Position numbers and translations under genes: made by a program. DNA of 64,000 bases from Tritrichomonas musculus (taxonomy: Eukaryota; Parabasalia; Tritrichomonadida; Tritrichomonadidae), in NCBI GenBank assembly GCA_039105265.1, contig JAPFFF010000029.1, forward strand, positions 1,116,001-1,180,000. Direction: 5' to 3'. Position 1 is the stretch's first letter, and every line of letters starts with the position of its first letter. Below, in pieces: positions 39,555 through 50,143 of the stretch. The notes under the pieces were generated by a model. It was not told the DNA's origin and did not search any database. It saw only the letters and a list, made by a program, of their open reading frames with translations.

Positions 39555-41153
39555 TCACTCTGCGCCTTTTGTCGTTCTCCATTCTTCATATTTTTTGAGT
39601 GAATCTGGATCAACAGAACTTTTCCTAAGAGATACAGCTTTTTGAAAGTCATCATCTGTAATAATAACTTTTGCATCATCAGCATTCATATTTGCCCATT
39701 CATCAGGATCGATGGAGTCGAGTTGCCTTTCAAAAACAGCTTGTGCAGCGTCTCTGCATAAATTAGTAATATCAGCACAACTATATCCATCTAAGTTTTG
39801 AGCCCATTTGTTCAAATCAAAACTTTTATCATCTATTAAATCAGTTAAATGCATTTTCAATATTGCTAAACGACCTTCAACATCAGGAAGAGGAATATAA
39901 ATTCTCTTTTGGAACCTTCTAAGTAATGCCTCATCTAAATCCCAAGGGAAATTTGTTGCTGCAAGTACAAAGACGCTTGTTGAAGAACTATCATTACTAA
40001 TTGCACCATCAATTCCCTCAAGCTTAGTTAGTAGCTGAGCTTTCATACGGCGACTTGCTTCATTTTCATTTCCACTACCACGCTGTGATGCAATAGAATC
40101 TATTTCATCAAAGAAGATTGTTGATGGTGACATTTGATCGGCAAGATCAAAGAGATAAGAAACAAGCTTTTCGCTTTCTCCATGAAATCTTGATGTAATC
40201 GTTGCGGATGTAATGTTAAAAAAAGTACGATGGCATTCTGTAGCAACAGCTTTTGCTAAAAAAGTTTTACCTGTTCCTGGAGGTCCATAAAAAAGAACAG
40301 ATTTCCAAGGCGATAAGAGACCTTTGCAAATATCTGGCCGCATTGGCAAAATTACAAGATTCTGTCGAAGCAAACGTTTAACTTGGGCTAATCCAGCAAT
40401 CTGTTCCCATTGAACATTTGGCTCTTTGACAATAATTCCCATGTCGATAATTTGATTAACAAGCGGATCGTCAAGATTAACTTTGCTATTGCTATTGTCA
40501 TTATCGTTATCATTATCTTTTTTTGTGGCATCGACTTTTTGTGGTGGAGGAGGTCTTTCACGCCTTGTTTGTAGTACATTTCTTTTGGATTCTTGTAGAA
40601 TCTGCTGCTGCTTTTCTTGTTTTTCTTGTACAATTTGCTGCTGCTGTTCATGAAGTTGCTGCTTTGTTAATGGCTTAATTGGTGTGATACTAAATCCTGG
40701 TGGCTGCGCATTTGATCCTGACTTTTTGTTACCAAAAAGCGTTTTTCCATCAAAATTTGCCCTTCTATCTCTTCCTCTCATTTTTCTTGATGGAGGAAGA
40801 TCAATTATATCGTCATTATGACTAAATTTTGGAGGAGCAAGTGAATTATCAAAATCTCCAAAAGGCTGTGGTAAATCTGGCGTGTCATCTTTATCAAGTT
40901 GATCAAATATATCTTCGAGAGTTGTTTTAATCCTGAAAATAGATGCCTCTTCTGTTGAAACGTCTTTTAATAAAGAATTCCATTTAGGAATTAAAGTAGT
41001 ATCTTTGCAAGAATCGATTTCATAATTAATGGCTTGTTTAACTATATCATATGTTTTTAAAGCTGTGTCGTAGTTTTCGAGTTTTGCATGTTCACGAGCT
41101 AAGTTAACTTGCTCAATTATTGGGTTTTCTTGATTTTTTGATGATCCATACAT
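39555..41153 (-). CDS. Katanin p60-type microtubule-severing AAA ATPase
   Basis: 532 residues. The N-terminal MIT-like three-helix domain (about 12-75; LAREHAKLENYDTALKTYD) is followed by a flexible linker with a Gln-rich stretch (about 160-190). The AAA domain starts at about 225. Walker A GPPGTGKT is near residue 290, Walker B TIFFDEIDS near 337, the pore/substrate loop at SRFHGESEKLV, the second region of homology with the arginine-finger pair RRFQKR near 414, and the C-terminal helix typical of the meiotic AAA group. Katanin severs microtubules at mitotic and flagellar structures. All catalytic residues are intact and length is normal. Confidence 0.95.
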   Translation of the reverse strand: MYGSSKNQENPIIEQVNLAREHAKLENYDTALKTYDIVKQAINYEIDSCKDTTLIPKWNSLLKDVSTEEASIFRIKTTLEDIFDQLDKDDTPDLPQPFGDFDNSLAPPKFSHNDDIIDLPPSRKMRGRDRRANFDGKTLFGNKKSGSNAQPPGFSITPIKPLTKQQLHEQQQQIVQEKQEKQQQILQESKRNVLQTRRERPPPPQKVDATKKDNDNDNDNSNSKVNLDDPLVNQIIDMGIIVKEPNVQWEQIAGLAQVKRLLRQNLVILPMRPDICKGLLSPWKSVLFYGPPGTGKTFLAKAVATECHRTFFNITSATITSRFHGESEKLVSYLFDLADQMSPSTIFFDEIDSIASQRGSGNENEASRRMKAQLLTKLEGIDGAISNDSSSTSVFVLAATNFPWDLDEALLRRFQKRIYIPLPDVEGRLAILKMHLTDLIDDKSFDLNKWAQNLDGYSCADITNLCRDAAQAVFERQLDSIDPDEWANMNADDAKVIITDDDFQKAVSLRKSSVDPDSLKKYEEWRTTKGAE

Positions 41154-41350
41154 TCGTGTAGGTAGACGTTTATTAAACTAATTTTGAATGGTTTATTTCT
41201 GAAACTTTTTAAGTAAAACATTCGAATCGCCCTGTTTACTTACCAAAAAGCTATAAATAAGTTTTTTCACCAAAAAAAGCATGTCATAGAAAAAATAAGA
41301 TTTAATAAAAAATAAAGAAAATAAAGAAAATAATTGTGTAAAAGAAATTT

Positions 41351-43615
41351 TTAGTAAATACGATCCCAAACTGGATCATCTTTGACCTTGTAGATACGAA
41401 CAATCCAATTTTTAGAAGTAAAGGCTTCTTGGAAGAGAGATAGTTTGAAATTCAAGTTTGGAACTGGTGTAAATCTTGTCATATCCATTCCCTTTTCAAC
41501 TGATGGATGGAAAGAGAAGCGCTTAAAGTTATAATAGCAGAACTTGAACATCATAGAGTTCGACATGTTTACTGTCATATGAGGACCAACAACGGGTTCA
41601 TATGGTGAACTTTGATACATATTTCCAGAAATGTTATGGAATGTTTGATTAGCAATTTTCGGCATCCATAAGAATTTGTTAATATCATCACCATCGTAAC
41701 CACTTGCACCACCAAAAATGACAAGCATATAATCAGCATTCATTAAACGTGCAAGCCTCCAAGAAATTGGTTCGGGAGAACTCATTGTCATTCCAATAAT
41801 ACCAATATGCGTGAAATTATTTGTGTTACCATCTGCCATGCATCCACGGCCACCCATTGATGTAATTTGATATCCGTAGTCCCACCATGACATAACACGC
41901 TGATCACGACCTGTGTTAGTCCAAAGCCAACGATATGCTTCACGATAATCGTCTGACATTTCTTGACCAGTTGGGGTTCTAACTGGGAAGTGGATGTGAT
42001 CACCTGAGTATGAAAAGGCGGAGAACCATACGCTGTGAAGTTGTGTAAAGACCATCGTAGAGAAAAGCGTAAATATAATGATATGGGATATAAAGCGACG
42101 TGTGTAATTACTGCTATTATCAAAGTTATCAGTACTTGAACTTGCGCTTAATGTAGAATTCTGATTACGTTTAGATTTGCCAGTTTTAGCTTTAGGCTTC
42201 TCTTTTTGTTTCTCTTCTTTTTCTTCTTCTTCATTATTATCCTTTGATTCATTCTCTTCAGCTACCTTGGCTTTCTTCTTCTTATGAGCTTTTGACTTTT
42301 GAGGATTGTTTATATTTTCAGTGCATCTGAATGATGCACGCAATACATAATGAATACCAATGCCTGAAACGAATGCCATAGCTGGTGTAAAGACTAAAAC
42401 AAGACGAACCATGATGGAAGCAAAGTAGAGTGTAGAAAGGCCATAGATAAGGAGAAGAATTTGTGACTCATGTTTTTCGTCGATACCATTGCGTAGAATG
42501 AAATAGCATCCAACTGGGAATAATATAATAAGCACGCCGCAATCCATAAAGTACATACCCCAGCTTGATGGTTGATGTTCAGCAACAGAAGCGATGATGG
42601 GTATATTCTTTGACGCGTAAGAAGGATCAAACATCTGCAAAAGACGACCAGAGAAACCACCGAGGAGACCTGTTGAAAGGCCAACAGTGAATACAATGAA
42701 TAAGAAAAGTGGCAAAGACAAAATAGCTGATACTACTACTGCAGAGTATGATGGTAGGGAAAGGATTGAATTGAAATATGTAAAAAGACCCCATCCATTG
42801 ATTCCAATAAATACACCAATCATTGCAAAATGCTCTGGTTTTCTGACAATTTTATCCGAAATAAATGGAATTGAAGCGTTTTCGATGAAAGAAACGATAA
42901 ACCAAATTGTGTAAGTGATATGAAGTCTCCATGAATAGTGTCCTAAAGCAATTAAACCAAAGGTGAAAAGAGGAATGCAGTTTGCTATAAAAACATATCC
43001 TCCCCAAGTTAGAGACATAAATCCGTAAGCAAGTCCTGATAAAGTGGCAAAGAAAATTGATCCGGTTTTAAGAGCGAGAGTAAATGTATATAAACATAAA
43101 ACGAGAATAAATAGTGCAATGCATTCATAATCATAAGAGCCTGCCATTGAACGTGATATCATTCCTGGAACAAATGATGTAATTACAGCAAACATGCAGC
43201 CAAGGGATGAGTCTTCAACTAATTGACCAAATAGAAAAGCAAGTAAAGTTGATGCGACTGCAAAAACTGGACCAGTATAAACGCATATATCGAGTAAATC
43301 AATTTGAATATGACACTTTTGCAAAGTCCACTTAATTATTGCAGATGTATACATGAGTCCTGGATATGAAGTTTCACCAACTGGACGTCCTTGAGGATAC
43401 CAAGAAATATTATCAAACCAACCTAAAAACTCGTAAAGTCCATGCTCATTAATATATTGCGTACATCTCCAATTGAAGTGTGGATCGAATTCGTGAATAA
43501 TCGGTTCAGCAATGACATTTGAAAAAATTCTGATGCAAAATGCAAGAATGCATGAAAGAAGTACGATTGTAAAACGGATAAAGTTAATAACTTGCGATTT
43601 TTCCATTTTTTTCAT
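41351..43615 (-). CDS. STT3: STT3, catalytic subunit of oligosaccharyltransferase
   Basis: 754 residues with about 12-13 membrane helices in the N-terminal 480 and a lumenal C-terminal domain. The catalytic first loop has EFDPHFNWR (Asp44, metal-binding). The hallmark peptide-binding motif WWDYG is at about 575-579 in SWWDYGYQITSM. STT3 transfers the lipid-linked glycan to Asn of nascent proteins in the ER lumen. Between helices about 435-497 there is a Lys/Glu-rich low-complexity insertion (KKKKAKVAEE, NEEEEKEEKQ), longer than in most homologues. No other OST subunits are nearby. Two ATGs (residues 1 and 4) are possible starts. Confidence 0.95.
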   Translation of the reverse strand: MKKMEKSQVINFIRFTIVLLSCILAFCIRIFSNVIAEPIIHEFDPHFNWRCTQYINEHGLYEFLGWFDNISWYPQGRPVGETSYPGLMYTSAIIKWTLQKCHIQIDLLDICVYTGPVFAVASTLLAFLFGQLVEDSSLGCMFAVITSFVPGMISRSMAGSYDYECIALFILVLCLYTFTLALKTGSIFFATLSGLAYGFMSLTWGGYVFIANCIPLFTFGLIALGHYSWRLHITYTIWFIVSFIENASIPFISDKIVRKPEHFAMIGVFIGINGWGLFTYFNSILSLPSYSAVVVSAILSLPLFLFIVFTVGLSTGLLGGFSGRLLQMFDPSYASKNIPIIASVAEHQPSSWGMYFMDCGVLIILFPVGCYFILRNGIDEKHESQILLLIYGLSTLYFASIMVRLVLVFTPAMAFVSGIGIHYVLRASFRCTENINNPQKSKAHKKKKAKVAEENESKDNNEEEEKEEKQKEKPKAKTGKSKRNQNSTLSASSSTDNFDNSSNYTRRFISHIIIFTLFSTMVFTQLHSVWFSAFSYSGDHIHFPVRTPTGQEMSDDYREAYRWLWTNTGRDQRVMSWWDYGYQITSMGGRGCMADGNTNNFTHIGIIGMTMSSPEPISWRLARLMNADYMLVIFGGASGYDGDDINKFLWMPKIANQTFHNISGNMYQSSPYEPVVGPHMTVNMSNSMMFKFCYYNFKRFSFHPSVEKGMDMTRFTPVPNLNFKLSLFQEAFTSKNWIVRIYKVKDDPVWDRIY

Positions 43616-44050
43616 TTGATGAAATTTTTTCAGAGAGCGACCAAATACGCTTTAAACGGTTTCCACTAACAATAACAATAAAATAAGCTTTTAAGTGAAA
43701 ATAATGATATATTTGAACTATTCATAATTCAATAAAGTAAATTCTTATAATCAGATGATAAACTATTTATAATACATTATTATTGAAAATCAATGAGAAA
43801 TAAAAATAAAAAAAAAATACATTTTAAAATGATTCAAATAATATATTAAAAACTAGACTAGTGTAATATAATCAAAATTTTGAAAAATATTATCTAAATT
43901 TGTATAAGCACTTTCAGAAACTCTTTCTGGAGCAAAAGAATCAATGTCAAGTTTGAAATCATTTGAAAAAGAAAGAATTAAAAGATTGTTATCAAATATA
44001 AAGCATGATTTTCCAATTTTTATAAATCTCTACATTTAAAATTCAATAAT
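43616..44050. pseudogene. Spacer with a possible 3' gene fragment
   Basis: At about 43857-44024 on the minus strand, roughly 55 codons without a start (contains FDNNLLILSFSNDFKLDIDS and SESAYTNLDNIFQNF, ending ITLV then TAG) look like the C-terminus of a protein. A stop lies directly upstream and the CACTC-ended element adjoins, so this is at most a fragment. The family is unknown. Confidence 0.3.
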
Positions 44051-45673
44051 CACTCAAAAATGTCTGAACCCAAAACCCAAAATGGTGTTTCTTTGTTTTT
44101 TTTATGTGTTTGAGGTATATTTGTGATCTTCACTTTTGTGCCGTCTTGGCACAACAACAAATACAAAAAAACATTAAGTACATTTTTCAAATTTAGAGAA
44201 TAATATTAGCTAAAAAAAATTGTTATTTTTTAGATATTTTATGTTTACTAAATAGAAAATTATATATTAATAATATATTTATAGTTTTTTTAATATTTAA
44301 CTAACTAGTTTTCACAAAACCCAATAATTTTTTGTACTAATTATTGCTTTTTTTGTTTTTTTGGGTTTGGTATTGTACAACTTATAAAAAATGTGTTTGC
44401 TTTGTCTTTATATTGTTTAATTATTCAATATATTATTTTTCTGTTTTGTTGTCTTCTAAATAATAAATTTATTGAAATATAAATATTTTAATAAATATAA
44501 ATAATAAATTGAATTAAATTCAAATACTTTTTCGTGTTTTATATTTAATCATTATTTATCCCATTTAATAATTTTATAATCATATATAAAATAAATATAT
44601 TTTATTAAATTAATATATATTATTACAAATAAAACATTTACTATTTTATATATCGATTAGCAAATGAGTAATTTGTTCAATGAATAAAATTTGAAATAAA
44701 CCTTGTTCAAAAAACATTACCTCCCTCTCAATTTAAAATAATCATATCTTTATATTTTAAATATGAATTACTCTTTTATAATTTAATTAATAATATGCTA
44801 ATTATATAATATATTATTACAGAAGAATAATGCAATTAAATTGTTTGATAAAAAAGATAAAATGATTTATATTTTTCATTCAAAGAAAAATTGAATATTA
44901 TGAAAGAAATTCAAAGAAAGTATTCGTTATATTTCAAATATTCTGAAATCTTGTTGAGAAAGTATATGAAAAATAAAACAACCATTTAATTTTTCTTAAT
45001 TTATCATATTTTTTATAAAATTTACTTTTCGCACTTAAAATAAATAATATTCTATTAAGATTGGATTTTACATAAAAGATCTTTTTTATTCAAAATAATT
45101 GAAATATTGGTAATAATCTGTAAGAGCTATGCTGCCACTTTTACATAATTAATAATATAAATATTATATTATAGATATATTTTAAATATAAATAAATAAA
45201 ATATCATTGATAAAATTCATAAATAGTTAAGATATTTTAGTTTTATATTTTGTTAATTTATTTTTTTTATTTGAATCGATGAGCTTTAATTTTAAAAATT
45301 AAATAAAAAATAGATAATTGTGAATATATCAATAAATGCATTTTATCTTGATAATAAATGATATAGAATTACTTAAAATATGTATTATAATTTATATAAT
45401 ATATATTTATATAATTATCACAATTAAACAAAAAATAACAGCTTTGAATAGTCATAATGCATCTATTTATAATTATAAAAAAATTCTAATTGAACTTTTT
45501 CTGAATGATGGGTTTCACTCAAAAAAAAATTAAGTTTGTTTGGGTTTATCTCAAAATTTAATAAAGTTTGTTTGGGTTCAATTTTTTTTTTGAGAAGGTT
45601 TGTTTGTGTTTGGACGATCATTTTCAAACCCAATTTTTTTTTATATGATTTTGTGTTCATACATTTTTGAGTG
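44051..45673. mobile_element. 1.6-kb inverted-repeat DNA element with CACTC ends, inserted in a BspA remnant
   Basis: Left end CACTCAAAAATGTCTGAACC; the complement of the right end is CACTCAAAAATGTATGAACA. About 24 of 26 terminal bases match. AAT flanks both ends (44048-44050 and 45674-45676), consistent with a 3-bp target duplication as in CACTA-type elements, though three bases can match by chance. The subterminal regions repeat TTTGTTTGGGTT (three near 45535-45615, inverted forms near the left end). The interior is very AT-rich with no transposase, so it is non-autonomous. A short hairpin TTGTGCC/GGCACAA lies near 44137. Confidence 0.65.
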
Positions 45674-46860
45674 AATGCATTTAGCACATATTCTTTCGAT
45701 AGAGGCTGGAGTTGATCCAATAGATTCCAGCTTTTTGCATTCAGAAAAAGTAAAATCATCAATTGAATAAAGTGATGAATAGACATCGCATCCTCTGACT
45801 TTCATTCAATTATTGATAATTATTTGAGGAGAACGATCAACAAATTCTTTGAATTTTTCAATAAATCTACTTTTTTGATATGTTTATTTGTTGTTTTTTG
45901 AAAATTAAAAAATAGTTTTATATTGAAAAATATATTAGGAAATAATATAAAATAGTTTTTAAATATATTAAATATCATGTTAAAAGTCCAATTAATTAAA
46001 TAAAAGGTATATATAATGGCATAAATTGTAAATCTCAGATCATTATTACATAAATAAAGGATACACAGAGTCAAAAATTATTGATAACTCGTATATATTT
46101 ATAGTAAAAGGATACTTTGTAAATTATCATGTATCAGTCCAAAATATTTAGATATTATAATATTTTATTGAGTAGTTCATTTGAATTTTCAATTGGTTTG
46201 GTTATGCAAGCGGGAATATTCGGTCATTATGAGCTATTATTATAAAAAGAAAGTTGGTTTATCATAAGAAAATTTTTTTTATAAAAACTCATTATCTCCA
46301 AATGATCGTCTAAATTGGCTATTTCAATTGAAACGATCATTTTTTCAAGTAATACATATAATATTTTGATGCAAATTGAGAACTCACAAAATTGCTCGCG
46401 CCTTTTGAAAGCTTTATACAAACCCCCTTCAATATATAATTTGTTTTGAAATAACTCATATAATATATTATTAGTGTTCATAGAAATATTGAAGGATATT
46501 TGAAATTGGTAATAAGTCTAGTGAAGAATTTTACCAATTTCAAATATTAATGATTTCAAATTTTTGCATAAATTAAAAGCGAATGGTAAAATTTTAATTT
46601 GACTGATATTTTATGAAATTTTAATTGCATTTACAACGTTTCTTCTTACAAAAAAGTAAATTGAATGTATTATCATATGATTACTTTTCTAAAAGAAAAG
46701 AATCATTATAAAAAAACTTTGTATTAAGCGCATCTACTTCTATTATGGTGAGTTTTCCAATATGATTGAGCCATTCTGCATCAAAACTGATTAAGCTTTT
46801 TGATATAAATGCTTCAATTGAAAAATCATTCGGAACTAATATGTTTAAAGCATGAATCAT
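45674..46860 (-). pseudogene. BspA-like LRR remnant interrupted by the CACTC element
   Basis: Minus strand from 45805 reads GCDVYSSLYSIDDFTFSECK, KLESIGSTPASIERICAKCI and so on, clear LRR_5 units, up to the right end of the inserted element. Further upstream, 46681-46860 gives 59 residues (LNILVPNDFSIEAFISKSLI) of similar texture. The stretch between (a 46227-46481 frame among others) is degenerate. This was a minus-strand BspA-like gene, now in pieces; the mobile element sits at its downstream edge. Confidence 0.5.
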
Positions 46861-47739
46861 GAGGAAAAGTTACATATATTTCCGTTAAAATAAAATGCAT
46901 TTATAATAAATTGAGTTATTTAAAATTTCTTTTGAATTATAAGTGATAAATTTATGGATGATAACAGTTCTTCTTGCCTTTGGAGAATATACTACTTTTG
47001 CAAATTTATTATTTTTATCTATTTCAATCTTTAGAGCATTTTCGAGTTTATCATACTTGAATATTTTTCATGTCAAAAATTGTGTGGGAATTTGGTCTCG
47101 TTTTGTTTTAAAAAAAAAATGTCACAACTTTATATCAAAAACAATGAAATTTTGTGTAGTTAACGTCTTTGATAAAAAGGTTTCTTCAAATATCATAAAT
47201 ATTCATATATTTAAACATATTCATTTCTACTCTGTAATTAATACAAATATATATTATTTTTAAACTTTATTTTATATATATATTCTCATATGATGTATAA
47301 TTCTTTTTTTATGAATTGGATTTGTTTTGTTCATGTATATAAAGAATGCTTTGTAGCTTTACTGCAGTGTGTCAATTGTGCTTTGGACGAGGTTGTATAA
47401 AAGATTTCCCAAACCCGATTAAAAAGCGTAAAAAATTAAAATTAAAATAAAAATGGGTCAAAATTTTTTTGAATTTCAATAATCTTATAGTATTTAATTA
47501 AAATTATCAAACAATTCGTACAACATGAAAAAAAACGAAAAAAAAAATTATGAATTGAATGAAAAAAAATTTATTTGTCTTATATTTAAATCAATATCAC
47601 TCAAAAAATTTTTTCTTGAATACATATATTTATACATGGATTTTCTATTCATTAAATGATAGGTGGCACTTATCCTAAACTATCTTGTCTTTTTCTGAAG
47701 GGACTGTCATATTCTATTTTGAAAATATTTTTAATAATT
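46861..47739. other. Intergenic region upstream of the pseudokinase
   Basis: AT-rich, with no convincing gene. A hydrophobic open frame at 46943-47263 looks accidental. Near 47365-47430 there is a slightly GC-richer patch without clear structure. Confidence 0.4.
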
Positions 47740-47744
47740 TCATT
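47740..47744 (+). promoter_or_regulatory. Putative initiator (TCATT) of the pseudokinase gene
   Basis: TCATT with its A 11 bp before the ATG at 47753, matching the trichomonad Inr consensus and usual leader length. Confidence 0.4.
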
Positions 47745-47752
47745 TTTATATA

Positions 47753-50143
47753 ATGGAGGCACAGGACATATATGCTTTATATAGAAAAAACAAGATCATT
47801 TATAAAGATGCATTAATGAATCATTATTTTGATTCAAAGAAGTACTTAGAAAACATAACAAAAGACATTCATATATGCTCCCATAATCCAAAAAATATGA
47901 AATTCATCTTCATTAGTGGCATTAATGAACTAGAAAGTTGTATCAACAATCATCTAGGAATGGAGGCTTTAAAAAACATCTTTTATAATAACAAAACAAT
48001 TGACTGGAAAAAGAAAAGCATTATTCTCAATTTTATTTCGAAGATTCTCAATTGCATTGATACTCTCAAGCCCTGCCTTCATTATTTAAAAGAAAGCTCA
48101 AAAAATGGTTTCACTTTTTATGGTGACATAAACCCATGTATTCAAGAAGTAATTAAATTTTTAACAAGTGGAAATCAAATGCAAACAGAAGACATTGATT
48201 TATCTAATGTTTTAAACCAGCTAACATTGATTATTGAAACATTTAATCAAAATATCAACTTAATCAATGTTTTCAAGGCTTCTCAATACAAATTTCTAAA
48301 TCTTCTTATAAACATCACAAAGTGCTACAACGAATTTTATGCACAAAACCCAAATTTGAGCCAAACTTATCGACTTAAAAACATTTTAATTGATCAAAAC
48401 TTTGATCCAATATTAGTGTATTCAGTAGTTGATCACAATGATGCAACAGCCAATAAATTGCTAATTAGCAGCCTTCTAGCATGTTTAGCTGATTATTCAG
48501 ATCAAATCAAAAGGAATCTTGATTCGGACACCAATAATTGCTTCTATAAAAAGACAGAATCTCTCTGTAACATGTTATCCAACATTGAAAGTAAAACAAT
48601 GACAGAATTAGTAACTTTTTTAAATGAAATGATAACAAAACTACAATTGTCCAATTTGTCATTTGAGATAAATGACAATGTTGATCTAAATGCTAACAAC
48701 ATTGACGGTTACATTCAAATTCTATTGAATATTTCAAAGTATCACATCACCTATGATTCAAAAACAATTCGTGAAATAATCAAGAAAATATTTTTGTTTT
48801 ATGATGACGATTTAGATGAAGAACAAATCAATGAGATACTTCAAATGGTTAGCAATTTCAAAGATGGTGAAGATTTTGATTCATTCATTGATGAGCATAT
48901 GAAGAATGGTGAATATTATTATTGTGATTCAATCTGCCAAATGATAATCAAATACCTAATTAATCCAGAGTTGCTTGCACAATATAAAGATTTAGTTTTA
49001 TTTGATGATTGGCTTGAAGAAGATGAATTTGAAAGCAATTATTTGTCTTTTTTTGATCTCTTTAATTACTCAAATTACACTGCTTATTTCAAGTTCGTTT
49101 TGGACAGAGAATTTAATTTCTGCATTGAAAAGTATTACAATCAATGCATGGCAAAAGACGCAATTGAAAAGGAAAGAAACATCCTTAAAGAAAATTACTC
49201 AGAATTCGTTATCAATCTGGTCGAAGACTTAAAAGATAATAGAATCATTTTGCCTTTTTACGGCTTCCAAACGCTTGATTATGTTCTTTACTCACAAGAT
49301 CAGAATATGCAGCTAACATTCGTTGACATGATCATCATATTTTTACAAGTTGCAACTGCATTAAACACATTACATTTGAACAACGAATTCCACGGATACT
49401 TGTCAACAAGCTCAATTTATGTTAATTCTAATAAAAACGTCGTCATTGGTGAAATTGCTTATGATAAACGTAACGAAGGCGACCAAACAAGAATTCCGGA
49501 AAAAGTTTTTTATAGAGCACCTGAATTTTTGAGTTATAAAGATAATCCTGACGATATTAATAGCAAGAAATTAAGCGATATCTACTCATATGGAATTATA
49601 ATGTACGAAACAATTACAAAAATTGCACCTCGAAAGCATATGAGAAATAGGGCTAGATTCTTAATTTATAAAATAATGAATGAAGGAATAAGAAATTCTT
49701 TCTTTTCTGAAGATAATATGTCTGATGTTACAAAAAAAATGTTTGATTGCTTCACAGTTGACATAAGAGGAGATAGCCTAATAGGAATGAAAGAAATAAT
49801 TGAGAAATGTTTGAGTAGAGATCCAAATGATAGATATCAATCATTTGATGAAATTATTCAATCTATCAAGAATTTGCCAATATATCAAAAAAATAAAAAA
49901 GAAATTGATTATAGAATAGAACAAGCAAAAGATGCCCCTGACAATAAGAGCCAATTATCTGATCTATTAGAAGTTTATTACCGAGGCGATAAGAATTCTG
50001 TTAAATTCATTGAGAAAATATTCAAAGATCTGAATGATTTGATTTATACTGATAATTTGAAGCCTTTTGTTTTTAATGAAAATGACGATATCATTCAAAA
50101 AGTATATAATTGCTTTGGTATTAAATTCATTCATGATTTGTAA
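47753..50143 (+). CDS. Protein kinase-like protein, predicted pseudokinase, with large helical N-terminus
   Basis: 796 residues. The first 450 are alpha-helical and unrecognised. A kinase C-lobe follows at about 500-700: LTFVDMIIIFLQVATALNTLH (helix E), then HGYLSTSSIYV (from H547) at the catalytic-loop position, where the Asp, Lys and Asn of HRDLKxxN are replaced. Next is GEIA in place of DFG, an intact APE at 589-591 (YRAPEF), SDIYSYGIIMYE (helix F) and CLSRDPNDRYQSFDEI (the CxxxxPxxRP region). No glycine-rich loop or VAIK lysine is recognisable, so catalysis is very unlikely. Such pseudokinases are abundant in trichomonads and presumably act as scaffolds. The fold is clear; the partner is not. 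Confidence 0.88.
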   Translation: MEAQDIYALYRKNKIIYKDALMNHYFDSKKYLENITKDIHICSHNPKNMKFIFISGINELESCINNHLGMEALKNIFYNNKTIDWKKKSIILNFISKILNCIDTLKPCLHYLKESSKNGFTFYGDINPCIQEVIKFLTSGNQMQTEDIDLSNVLNQLTLIIETFNQNINLINVFKASQYKFLNLLINITKCYNEFYAQNPNLSQTYRLKNILIDQNFDPILVYSVVDHNDATANKLLISSLLACLADYSDQIKRNLDSDTNNCFYKKTESLCNMLSNIESKTMTELVTFLNEMITKLQLSNLSFEINDNVDLNANNIDGYIQILLNISKYHITYDSKTIREIIKKIFLFYDDDLDEEQINEILQMVSNFKDGEDFDSFIDEHMKNGEYYYCDSICQMIIKYLINPELLAQYKDLVLFDDWLEEDEFESNYLSFFDLFNYSNYTAYFKFVLDREFNFCIEKYYNQCMAKDAIEKERNILKENYSEFVINLVEDLKDNRIILPFYGFQTLDYVLYSQDQNMQLTFVDMIIIFLQVATALNTLHLNNEFHGYLSTSSIYVNSNKNVVIGEIAYDKRNEGDQTRIPEKVFYRAPEFLSYKDNPDDINSKKLSDIYSYGIIMYETITKIAPRKHMRNRARFLIYKIMNEGIRNSFFSEDNMSDVTKKMFDCFTVDIRGDSLIGMKEIIEKCLSRDPNDRYQSFDEIIQSIKNLPIYQKNKKEIDYRIEQAKDAPDNKSQLSDLLEVYYRGDKNSVKFIEKIFKDLNDLIYTDNLKPFVFNENDDIIQKVYNCFGIKFIHDL

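Noticed and set aside
45820-47263. Hydrophobic or Asn-rich frames at 45820-46074 and 46943-47263
   Set aside because: Typical chance frames of AT-rich DNA; no domain, no repeat family, no supporting context.
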